The notes under the pieces were generated by a model. It searched no databases. It saw only the letters and a program-made list of their open reading frames with translations, and was not told the DNA's origin. A DNA stretch of 45,613 nucleotides, taken from NCBI GenBank assembly GCA_900757145.1, contig CAAEMT010000070.1, positions 1-45,613 of the forward strand, written 5' to 3'. Position numbers and translations under genes: made by a program. Source of the DNA: Lachnospiraceae bacterium (GTDB lineage: Bacteria; Bacillota; Clostridia; Lachnospirales; Lachnospiraceae). This document shows positions 1 through 6,486 of the stretch, in pieces (the first letter of the stretch is position 1; every line of letters starts with the position of its first letter).

Positions 1-16
1 CAGACTGTAGACAAAG
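1..16 (+). repeat. Left terminal inverted repeat of the IS
   Basis: The 16 bases CAGACTGTAGACAAAG are the exact reverse complement of 1586-1601. They lie outside the transposase reading frame. Confidence 0.93.
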
Positions 17-96
17 TCCCGGCAAAAGCTGGGCTTTTCTACATTTATGGCCGTTTTTCTGGTATAATAAAAATATCAGAAGGGTGGTGTTTTTTT

Positions 97-1602
97 ATGA
101 TGACAAAAAATTCAGATAAAAAAAGGGAACAGATGATAATGCTCTGTATGGATGACATGGTTCCCCAAAACCATATGCTGCGTTTAATTGATAAAGCCAT
201 TGACTGGACTTTTATATATGATCTTGTTGAAGAAAAATACTGCCCCGATAACGGAAGGCCAAGCATGGACCCTGTCATGCTGATCAAGATCCCCTTCATT
301 CAATATCTTTATGGAATTAAAAGTATGAGGCAGACCATCAAAGAGATAGAAGTAAACGTTGCTTACAGATGGTTTCTCGGATTGGACATGCTGGATCCGG
401 TTCCTCATTTTTCAACTTTTGGGAAAAACTACACGCGTCGTTTTAAAGATACCGATCTTTTTGAACAGATTTTTGCAAAGATATTGGAAGATTGTATGAA
501 ATTTAAACTGGTGGACACGGAACATATCTTTGTAGATTCTACTCATGTGAAAGCATGTGCAAACAGTAAAAAAATGCGTAAAAAAATTGCACATGAGCAG
601 GCTCTCTGGTATGAAGAGGAACTGCAGAAAGAAATCACCAGAGATCGTGAAGCACATGGAAAAAAGCCTTTAAAAGAAAAAGATAGAAACGATTCTCCAT
701 CCAGCGGCGGAAACGGCGATATGACAAAAGAAGAGGAAATTCCGGAAGGTGTTAAAACACAGAAATGCAGTACCACGGATCCGGAAAGCGGATGGTTCCG
801 TAAAGGTGAGCATAAACATGTTTTTGCTTATGCAGTGGAAACCGCTTGTGACAAACACGGCTGGATTCTTGGATACAGCATCCATCCCGGAAACGAACAT
901 GACAGCCGGACATTCAAAACATTATATGATAAGATAAAAATGTATTCACCAGATATGATCATAGCAGACGCTGGTTACCGTACACCAGCGATTGCCCGTG
1001 AATTGCTGGAAGATGGTATCAAGCCTCTGTTCCCATATAAAAGGCCTATGACAAAGGAAGGTTATTTCCGAAAATATGAGTATGTTTATGATGAGTATTA
1101 TGACTGCTACATATGCCCGGAAAACCATATATTGTCATATCATACAACAAACAGGGACGGTTACAGAGAGTACAGGAGCTGCGGAAAAACATGTGCCAGC
1201 TGTCCAAATCTTCACAGATGTACGGAAAGTAAAGAACATATAAAAGTGGTCACCCGTCATGTGTGGGAAAGATATATGGAGAAAGCGGAGGATATCCGGC
1301 ATACACTTGGCAACAAACAGATTTATGAGTTAAGAAAAGAAACAATCGAAAGGATATTTGGAACAGCCAAGGAACAACACGGATTCCGATATACACAAAG
1401 CATAGGGAAAGCCCGGATGGAAATGAAGGCGGGGCTTACTTTTGCGTGTATGAATCTGAAAAAGCTAGCCAGGATACTGGCACAAAGAGAACGAAGATTC
1501 TCAACTGCCTATACTATTTTGCGAGAAATAAAAGAAAAGTTATTTTTAATAGAAAAGTGGTGCTGGAGATTATCTCCAGCACCAGCTTTGTCTACAGTCT
1601 GA
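97..1602 (+). CDS. IS1182-family transposase
   Basis: A 501-residue DDE transposase that would cut and rejoin the element's ends. The N-terminal part (about 1-115) carries the DUF772-type DNA-binding region with NGRPSMDPVMLIK and the YRWFLG motif. The catalytic triad is probably the Asp of FVDSTHVKA (about 148), the Asp of IIADAGYRTP (about 290) and the Glu of ERIFGTAKEQHG near residue 440. A Cys-rich segment at about 355-380 (CxxC pairs) may bind zinc. An extended -10 (TGG then TATAAT, 60-68) precedes the gene. The frame runs to the very end of the element: the TGA stop uses the last two IS bases plus the first flanking base. No frameshift is seen, so the protein is probably functional. Confidence 0.93.
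   Translation: MMTKNSDKKREQMIMLCMDDMVPQNHMLRLIDKAIDWTFIYDLVEEKYCPDNGRPSMDPVMLIKIPFIQYLYGIKSMRQTIKEIEVNVAYRWFLGLDMLDPVPHFSTFGKNYTRRFKDTDLFEQIFAKILEDCMKFKLVDTEHIFVDSTHVKACANSKKMRKKIAHEQALWYEEELQKEITRDREAHGKKPLKEKDRNDSPSSGGNGDMTKEEEIPEGVKTQKCSTTDPESGWFRKGEHKHVFAYAVETACDKHGWILGYSIHPGNEHDSRTFKTLYDKIKMYSPDMIIADAGYRTPAIARELLEDGIKPLFPYKRPMTKEGYFRKYEYVYDEYYDCYICPENHILSYHTTNRDGYREYRSCGKTCASCPNLHRCTESKEHIKVVTRHVWERYMEKAEDIRHTLGNKQIYELRKETIERIFGTAKEQHGFRYTQSIGKARMEMKAGLTFACMNLKKLARILAQRERRFSTAYTILREIKEKLFLIEKWCWRLSPAPALSTV
1558..1584. repeat. Perfect subterminal palindrome in the right IS end
   Basis: The 13-base arms 1558-1570 and 1572-1584 are exact reverse complements around a single T. The palindrome overlaps the last codons of the transposase and abuts the right inverted repeat. 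It may be a transposase recognition element or a brake on transcription leaving the element; both roles are inference. Confidence 0.75.
1586..1601 (-). repeat. Right terminal inverted repeat of the IS
   Basis: Exact reverse complement of bases 1-16. It contains the last transposase codons, and its final TG forms the first two bases of the stop codon. Confidence 0.93.
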
Positions 1603-1625
1603 AGAATCCTGCTTCGCAGGATTCT
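1603..1625. repeat. Palindrome abutting the IS insertion point
   Basis: AGAATCCTGC and GCAGGATTCT form a perfect 10-bp stem with a TTC loop, one base past the IS. A further structured stretch follows at 1626-1688, where CTCCGC and GCGGAG can pair at the outside. The palindrome may have been the target that attracted the IS; that is inference. Confidence 0.7.
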
Positions 1626-1690
1626 CCGCCTGCGGCGGGTCGCATTTGCGACATCTTCCTATCCGCCACAGTGCGATCCCGCGGAGCGTT

Positions 1691-1746
1691 TTGTGTCAGG
1701 GAAAGGATTTCGCGCGTCAGCGTGACACAGTCTTTCCCTGACACAA
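1691..1746 (+). ncRNA. Structured hairpin element, copy A
   Basis: A perfect 15-bp stem (1691-1705 with 1732-1746) encloses a 26-nt loop. The loop holds a possible inner hairpin, CGCGC GTCA GCGTG. A second hairpin at 23345-23394 has a different stem but the same loop length and matching loop bases (TTTCGCG, TCA, CGTGACA). Both copies are followed by a run of A and then a terminator hairpin. Whether it is a small RNA, part of a composite terminator or a DNA repeat is unknown. Confidence 0.55.
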
Positions 1747-1750
1747 AAAA

Positions 1751-1773
1751 GGCGCTCTGTTACAAGCGCCTTT
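1751..1773 (-). terminator. Bidirectional intrinsic terminator
   Basis: GGCGCT and AGCGCC pair across an 8-nt loop. T runs follow on the minus strand and, more weakly, on the plus strand. It lies just downstream of the minus-strand gene ending at 1816 and would also stop reading from the IS side. Confidence 0.8.
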
Positions 1774-1815
1774 TCCATTCCTATTACTGTTCCCCCGTTT
1801 CCAGCAGCCCATATC

Positions 1816-2367
1816 TTACCACATCACGTCCAGAAGATCGGCAGTTCCCGGATTGATGCGTATCTCCACATCGTAGGAACGGTCAAAATCGTATGTGCTG
1901 AATTTGTGCTCTTTGAGTTCTCCGAGGAGCTGATCGCGACACTCCATAAGAAGCTGCATCATCTCCCCAAATGCAAGCCCCTCTTTCCAGTATACGCCGA
2001 CCTCTGCCGTCTTTCCGCGCGGATGCCCTGTCGTACCTGTATCCTCGTAGACCTCCGTATGTCCGAGATACACCTCACCGAAAGAACCTGCGTACGTCAC
2101 ATCAAACCATACCTCATCAAGCGGTACTGTCTTGTCCTCCGTTACCTCGATATCGTGCGATGCCCAGTACAGATACGGACGGAGCGCATCGTATTTCTGT
2201 TTACCAAGCTCCCATACGAGACGTTCTGTTTTCATGCTCTCCTCCGCAAGTGCGACGTGTCCCTGATACTCCATCTCACTGTACTCCGTAAACCCGATCC
2301 CTGCTCCAAGTCCTGTGAACAGTACGCCAAACAGAATTAAAACTGCCATACTTTTCCGAAATGTCAT
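1816..2367 (-). CDS. Small membrane-anchored hypothetical protein
   Basis: A 183-residue protein with one N-terminal hydrophobic segment (about 7-27), suggesting an uncleaved anchor or signal peptide with the rest outside the membrane. I do not recognise the family. The exported part is rich in acidic and aromatic residues and has no obvious catalytic motif or Cys pair. Its ATG overlaps the stop of the upstream DUF1700-type gene (TAATG), so the two are translationally coupled. It is the last gene of the PadR operon and ends just before a terminator. In this position other genomes often carry a DUF4097-type protein, but this one lacks visible repeats of that fold. It may act with its neighbour in envelope-stress sensing; that is inference. 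Confidence 0.75.
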   Translation of the reverse strand: MTFRKSMAVLILFGVLFTGLGAGIGFTEYSEMEYQGHVALAEESMKTERLVWELGKQKYDALRPYLYWASHDIEVTEDKTVPLDEVWFDVTYAGSFGEVYLGHTEVYEDTGTTGHPRGKTAEVGVYWKEGLAFGEMMQLLMECRDQLLGELKEHKFSTYDFDRSYDVEIRINPGTADLLDVMW

Positions 2368-3530
2368 TACGCTTCCTCCCCTCTGCTTTCCTGACGCGCT
2401 CTACTTTCCTTCGTCCTGCGCTCTTCCTGATTCGCACTGTCCTTTTCTGCACTGCGCGCCTGTTCTTCACTGCGCGCCTTCTCCTCGTCTTCCCTGCGCT
2501 CTTCTCTGCGCATCCGCTCTTCTTCTATCCTACGCTCTTCCAGTCGGATCCTCTGTTCTTCCAGCTCAAGCTCTTTCTGCCGGATACTGCGCTCCTCCTG
2601 CCGGATCTTTTTGCCGTTCTTTCCTCCAAATACGAAGCTAAGCAAAATTCCGGAAGTCCCTAGAGAGCACAGAACCAGTCCGAAAGCTATAATGCCGATC
2701 CCGATCACCGGGTAGCCCTGCGCCATCAGTACGGCAAGCATCCCCGCGCAGAAGAGGCAGAACAGACCGAACAGTAAAAACGGAGCAGAACATATCAGAA
2801 ATGTCAGCTTCACACACCAGATGGTACACAGCTTTACGATCCTGATACATCCATCCCAAAAGCGATGAAGAAGTGACGGTCTCCTTAAGCCTTTTGCCCT
2901 CTCCTCATGAAGCTCTCTGCGTTTTTCTCTGTTTTCTTCATACTGTACGCGCCGTTTTTCGCGGCGTACTTCCCGCGCTTCCCTCTGCTTCTCATACCTC
3001 TCTTCCCGCTTTTCACGCTGTTTTCTGCGTTTTTCTTCTTTTTCCTGATACTGCTGCGACTGCGCTTCCTCCGGTGACGGACGTCCGCACAGACGGCGTA
3101 TCAGCCGGCAGCAGCCTTCCCACATCGTACACGCAAGATTCCACCAGAACAGAAAAAACCGCTTTACTATCTGCCACAGCCAGGTCCCTGCGCGCCCGAC
3201 TGTCCTTGCGGCGCTTTGCAGCGCGTTTCCTGCTTTTTCGGCAGTCTCACCGGCAGCCCTGCAAACTGTCTGCGCAATATTTTTTTCTTTTTCAGCGCTT
3301 TCTTTTGTCTCTCCTGCCACATATTCCGTATTGATGCTGTATGCATCCAAAAGCTCTCCGATCAGCTCCTCGATACTTCCAAAGTCTTTTACCGCCTCTT
3401 CCTCGCTCATGCCATTCGCGATCTTCAGATCAATATGCTGCGCATATTCTCCCAGAACGTCCTGACGCTCCTTTTCATTGAGCACGTGCAGCCGCTTCTC
3501 AAGCTCCTGTAAAAACTCCGCTTTACTCAT
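2367..3530 (-). CDS. DUF1700-type (HAAS domain) membrane protein
   Basis: A 387-residue protein. Residues 1-65 match the HAAS/DUF1700 pattern: MSKAEFLQELEKRL, then an EYAQHI helix and a DFGSIEELI ending. A highly basic Arg/Glu-rich coil follows at about 160-217, then two membrane segments (about 243-270 and 274-303). The C-terminal tail of roughly 80 residues is almost only Glu, Arg, Lys and Gln and should form a long helix. Such proteins commonly sit beside PadR regulators and are thought to sense or modulate membrane state. The start overlaps the padR stop by 4 bases (ATGA). The long charged coils are more extensive than I expect for the family. Confidence 0.8.
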   Translation of the reverse strand: MSKAEFLQELEKRLHVLNEKERQDVLGEYAQHIDLKIANGMSEEEAVKDFGSIEELIGELLDAYSINTEYVAGETKESAEKEKNIAQTVCRAAGETAEKAGNALQSAARTVGRAGTWLWQIVKRFFLFWWNLACTMWEGCCRLIRRLCGRPSPEEAQSQQYQEKEEKRRKQREKREERYEKQREAREVRREKRRVQYEENREKRRELHEERAKGLRRPSLLHRFWDGCIRIVKLCTIWCVKLTFLICSAPFLLFGLFCLFCAGMLAVLMAQGYPVIGIGIIAFGLVLCSLGTSGILLSFVFGGKNGKKIRQEERSIRQKELELEEQRIRLEERRIEEERMRREERREDEEKARSEEQARSAEKDSANQEERRTKESRARQESRGEEA

Positions 3531-3844
3531 TTTTCATTCTCCTCCAAAAAATCATTTACCTTTTTCCAGAAACCGTGCCACTCGCCTACAAGTTTCTCAA
3601 GATACAAAACACCTGCAGCCGTCAGATGATAATACTTGCGCGGCGGTCCTTCTGATGATTCCCGCAGATACGTCTCGAAATAGTGTTCATTCGTCAGACG
3701 CTTCAAAAGCGGATAAATAGTCCCCTCGTTTACATCAATGACTCTCGACACCTCGGCAACCAGCTCGTAACCGTACATATCCTTTCGACTGACTGCCACG
3801 AGAACGACCATCTCAAGAACTCCTTTTTTAAATTGAGGATTCAT
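3527..3844 (-). CDS. PadR-family transcriptional regulator
   Basis: A 105-residue winged-helix regulator of the short PadR class. Typical features are the N-terminal LEMVVLVAVSRKDMYGYEL helix region, the recognition segment NEGTIYPLLKRL, and the wing PPRKYYHLTAAG followed by a C-terminal dimerisation helix. It heads a three-gene operon with overlapping starts and stops. Its own promoter region (3912-3950) carries repeated GGTAC motifs, which fits autoregulation of the operon. Such regulators usually respond to an envelope or antimicrobial signal; the ligand here is unknown. Confidence 0.9.
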   Translation of the reverse strand: MNPQFKKGVLEMVVLVAVSRKDMYGYELVAEVSRVIDVNEGTIYPLLKRLTNEHYFETYLRESSEGPPRKYYHLTAAGVLYLEKLVGEWHGFWKKVNDFLEENEK

Positions 3845-3911
3845 ACTCCATCTCCCCTGCTCTCTTTCACCGCGATACGCTCTGTATCGCAGTTTATTTT
3901 CCTGTATATTT

Positions 3912-3950
3912 ATATTATACCTAGTACCTTACATTGTCAAGTACCTGAAA
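3912..3950 (-). promoter_or_regulatory. padR operon promoter with probable PadR operator
   Basis: On the minus strand TTGACA (3940-3935) is followed at 17 bp by TAATAT (3917-3912), overlapping a TATAAT at 15 bp. Two direct copies of AGGTACT(T/A)G flank and overlap the -35. Repeated GGTAC sites of this kind suit a PadR dimer that blocks the promoter. Confidence 0.7.
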
Positions 3951-3960
3951 TAAAATAATA

Positions 3961-4162
3961 GTGACGATGCAAATACATCCTATCTGCACCGCCACCTTTC
4001 CTGCACTGTACCCTTACTTCACGCGAATTGCTTTCCTGTACCCTGCTTTTTTGTATTGACGTTTTCGTGTATCCTGTGTTTTTATATGCGGATGCTTTCC
4101 CGCACGGTGCTTCTGCCCAATGCGGCTTATCTTCTCTTTACCTCTTCCTTCACAGGCTGCTT
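3961..4162. other. Intergenic stretch without a recognised feature
   Basis: With the padR promoter region, this makes a gene-free gap of about 320 bp (3845-4162). It is the 3' side of the transglutaminase-like gene. I see no convincing terminator, repeat or conserved small gene. Long plus-strand frames crossing it are antisense shadows. Confidence 0.5.
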
Positions 4163-5428
4163 TTACATCTCGCTCGATACGAATCCGCCCTTTTGATAAT
4201 CCTTTTTGCTGCATTTTGGCAGCCCGCTCTTGTTCCAGCGCATGCCCATCCGGTTCCATGTTTTCTCTCCGACGAGGAAAAATCCGCCCTGCGCATCGAG
4301 CACGTACCACTTTCCGCCGATCTGAACCATATTCCACTGGTGACTCGGATTGCTTGCCTGTGCATTCGCATGGACGTATCTGCACGGTACGCCGATCGCA
4401 TCGCACAACGCCTTCATCCCTCTTGCATAGCCGGAGCACTGAGCTTCCCCGTAAACGAGCGCTCCCCATGCAGTATTCGCACCGTTGTACTGCCATCCCC
4501 GCCATGCATAGCTGCAATTGTTCCGAAGATAAAGAAACGCCGCGTATACCTTTTCATAATCACTCATGCCTTTGCGGATATAATTATCCTTGAAGCTCTG
4601 TACGACACGGCGCACCTCCGTCAGTTTGCCCGAACTAAGCGATGGACCGTATACACTTCCCGCCTTGTAGCTGCCCTTTACCGTCAGCTTTTTCGTTTTT
4701 ACCTTATAAATATCGCTAAACTCACTGTACAGCTTCTTCCCGTTTGCTTTTCCGTACGCCCTTATCTTGTATTTGTAAGTCTTTCCCGATCTCAGCCCAC
4801 GATCCGTAAAAGTTGTCAACCCCGCTTTTTTCAGCTTCTTTACTTTCTTCCACACGCCGCCGTCCTGCCGGTAGACCTCATATCCCTTCGCCCCGACAGA
4901 AGCGTTCCACGTGATCTTTGCCGAAGTATTTCCGGACGCGTACGCCTTTCGGATATGCGGTGCGGCGATCGATGTCGTCAGCGCGATCGTATTTGACTCG
5001 ATCTGCTCATCAAAAACGCCTTGCGGAATCACCAGCTTATAATAATACGTGTTTCCAAGCTCCAGTCCCGTATCGTAAAACAGGACTTCTCCCTTCATAT
5101 CCGTATCTTCGGTAAGACAAAGCATCTTTCCCTTTATACCTCTTCGCTGCCACGGGCCGCCGTTTACGGAAGTCCACTGCGAACCGCCGTCAAAAATATC
5201 GACCAACCGGAATATTCCGCCCTGTGACGGAGACTTATCAGCACGGTACACTTCGTACGTACGGTTCCCCGGAAGATCCGCCAGAATCTCTGCTGTATCA
5301 GCTTCTACCGCACCGGCTTTTATAAGCCTGATCTGCTCCTGCGCCGAAACGCGAAGCGGCAGAATGCACAGACAAAGCAGAAAGCCAAGCAAGATCGGCA
5401 TGCAGCTTTTTTTCATTTTTTCCTTCAT
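4163..5428 (-). CDS. Secreted transglutaminase-like protein with Fn3-type domain
   Basis: A 421-residue exported protein. Residues 1-29 form a signal peptide (basic start, hydrophobic core, VSA before Gln30). A beta-rich region follows. At about 155-245 is a fibronectin type III-like domain with AKITWNASVGAKGYEVYR and SGKTYKYKIRAYG. The C-terminal part is a transglutaminase core with likely triad Cys331 (GEAQCSGYARG), His363 (SHQWNMV) and Asp378 (GKWYVLDA). Families of this layout act at the cell surface as transamidases, proteases or amidases on peptides or peptidoglycan; the substrate is unknown. The ATG at 5428 follows a GGGGGA stretch and ACAGG. It appears monocistronic, with a long AT-rich upstream region. 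Confidence 0.85.
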   Translation of the reverse strand: MKEKMKKSCMPILLGFLLCLCILPLRVSAQEQIRLIKAGAVEADTAEILADLPGNRTYEVYRADKSPSQGGIFRLVDIFDGGSQWTSVNGGPWQRRGIKGKMLCLTEDTDMKGEVLFYDTGLELGNTYYYKLVIPQGVFDEQIESNTIALTTSIAAPHIRKAYASGNTSAKITWNASVGAKGYEVYRQDGGVWKKVKKLKKAGLTTFTDRGLRSGKTYKYKIRAYGKANGKKLYSEFSDIYKVKTKKLTVKGSYKAGSVYGPSLSSGKLTEVRRVVQSFKDNYIRKGMSDYEKVYAAFLYLRNNCSYAWRGWQYNGANTAWGALVYGEAQCSGYARGMKALCDAIGVPCRYVHANAQASNPSHQWNMVQIGGKWYVLDAQGGFFLVGEKTWNRMGMRWNKSGLPKCSKKDYQKGGFVSSEM

Positions 5429-5582
5429 CCTGTTTTCCCCCTGTCTTTTCGCTCCTATCTCTTTCCGGCTTACGGCTTAAAAAACGAAGCCTTTCACAAA
5501 CAGGATACATAAATTATAATTCTTTCTTTTTTTCTTTAGATTTCTTTCAGTTTTCAGTCACCGTTTATACACATTTTACCAG

Positions 5583-5769
5583 TATACTAAAGCCATAAAT
5601 CAAATGAAGCCACGACAGTGCATGGCGCGTCTGTATTGACGGCGGCTTCGACAAACAGCTATCTTAATTCCGATTAAGTTTTCATACATTTTTCTCTTTC
5701 CTTAACTCCTTACGGAGTGCAGAGGGAATGGCATCATCGTCTTTTGGACATTGTTGCCATTCCTTTTTT
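5583..5769 (+). ncRNA. Candidate small RNA between greA and the transglutaminase gene
   Basis: This 405-bp gap (5429-5833) has no plausible gene. On the plus strand a TATACT (5583-5588) is followed by a run of potential hairpins: GAAGCC with GGCTTC, CTTAAT TCCG ATTAAG, and CTCC TTAC GGAG. A clean intrinsic terminator ends it at 5769. Both neighbours are on the minus strand, so the terminator has no annotated plus-strand gene to serve. The -35 is poor, and I do not recognise the RNA as a known riboswitch or as 6S RNA. Confidence 0.35.
5725..5769 (+). terminator. Orphan plus-strand intrinsic terminator
   Basis: GGAATGGCA (5725-5733) pairs perfectly with TGCCATTCC (5755-5763), followed by six T. 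On the minus strand no T run follows the stem, so the signal is directional. Confidence 0.75.
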
Positions 5770-5833
5770 GCGTGATCCGCATCGCAGATTGCACTGGTAT
5801 AACGAATAATAATTTTCTGCTATATTCGTTGTA

Positions 5834-6337
5834 CTAGAATGTACGCAGCTTATCGTCGCTGTCATCGTGCGTATTTTCTATTTTTTTGATTTCAACATAA
5901 TACCCGTACTGCTCATTTACCTTGATATATACGCGATCCCCGACCTTGTGTCCCATGATCGCTTTCCCAAGCGGGGACTCGATACTGATCAGTCCATTGA
6001 TTGAGCTGCCCCTCACTGTAGTCACGAGACGATATACCTCCGTCTCATCATCCTCTTCAAAATAAACGTGTACTGTATTATTGATCCCAACCTCATCATC
6101 CTTTGAGTCATCAGAGATCACTCGCGCCGTTTTCAGCATCCGCTCCAGATACCTGATCCTGCTCTCATTTTTGTTTTTATCCTTCTTTGCAGCGTGATAT
6201 TCAAAATTTTCACTCAGATCGCCATGTGCGCGCGCCTCCTTGACCGCTTCTATCGCTTCCTTGCGAACCACGAGCTTGCGGTAATCGATCTCGTCTTGAA
6301 TCTTCTTTATATCACTTTCCGTTAACTGGTCATACAT
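5834..6337 (-). CDS. greA: Transcription elongation factor GreA-type
   Basis: A 167-residue Gre factor that rescues backtracked RNA polymerase by stimulating transcript cleavage. The N-terminal coiled coil carries the signature ARAHGDLSENFEYHAAK, whose acidic tip residues reach the polymerase active site. The C-terminal FKBP-like domain includes SPLGKAIMGHKVGD. Length fits the family (about 158-165). The start is supported by GGGAGG nine bases upstream. It sits alone, which is common for Gre factors. A second paralogue elsewhere cannot be excluded, and the internal linker differs from classic GreA. Confidence 0.9.
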   Translation of the reverse strand: MYDQLTESDIKKIQDEIDYRKLVVRKEAIEAVKEARAHGDLSENFEYHAAKKDKNKNESRIRYLERMLKTARVISDDSKDDEVGINNTVHVYFEEDDETEVYRLVTTVRGSSINGLISIESPLGKAIMGHKVGDRVYIKVNEQYGYYVEIKKIENTHDDSDDKLRTF

Positions 6338-6444
6338 CTCTCTATTCCTCCCGAAGGCAGCGATCTATGCGTGCGTCTTCCATCTATGTGTACCTCTTCC
6401 AACGCCTATATTTGCTGTCCTCTAACATTCTGCAAATATTTTTA

Positions 6445-6479
6445 CGCAGGATACGCCTGTATTTTTCGCATATCCTGCG
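6445..6479 (-). terminator. Terminator of the polysaccharide operon
   Basis: CGCAGGATA and TATCCTGCG pair perfectly, and the minus strand continues TAAAAATATTT. It lies directly after the glycosyltransferase stop at 6487. The T tract is interrupted, so termination may be partial. Confidence 0.65.
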
Positions 6480-6486
6480 CTGTATT

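Larger units (their letters stand above)
1..1601 (+). mobile_element. Complete IS1182-type insertion sequence
   Basis: A 1601-bp element is bounded by perfect 16-bp terminal inverted repeats at 1-16 and 1586-1601 (outer sequence CAGACTGTAGACAAAG). It encodes one full-length DDE transposase. Just inside each end is a hairpin: an imperfect one at about 18-33 and a perfect 13-bp-arm palindrome at 1558-1584. The left end coincides with base 1, so the left flank and any target duplication cannot be seen; the window may begin at a repeat-induced contig break. The element looks intact and recent. The family assignment rests on transposase layout and size. Confidence 0.9.

Noticed and set aside
4028..4996. 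A 322-codon plus-strand open frame
   Set aside because: It lies antisense to the transglutaminase-like gene, has no ribosome binding site or recognisable domain and shows the composition of a shadow frame.
5583..5769. 6S RNA or a known riboswitch
   Set aside because: The ends do not pair into one long rod as in 6S RNA, and no known riboswitch core motif was recognised.
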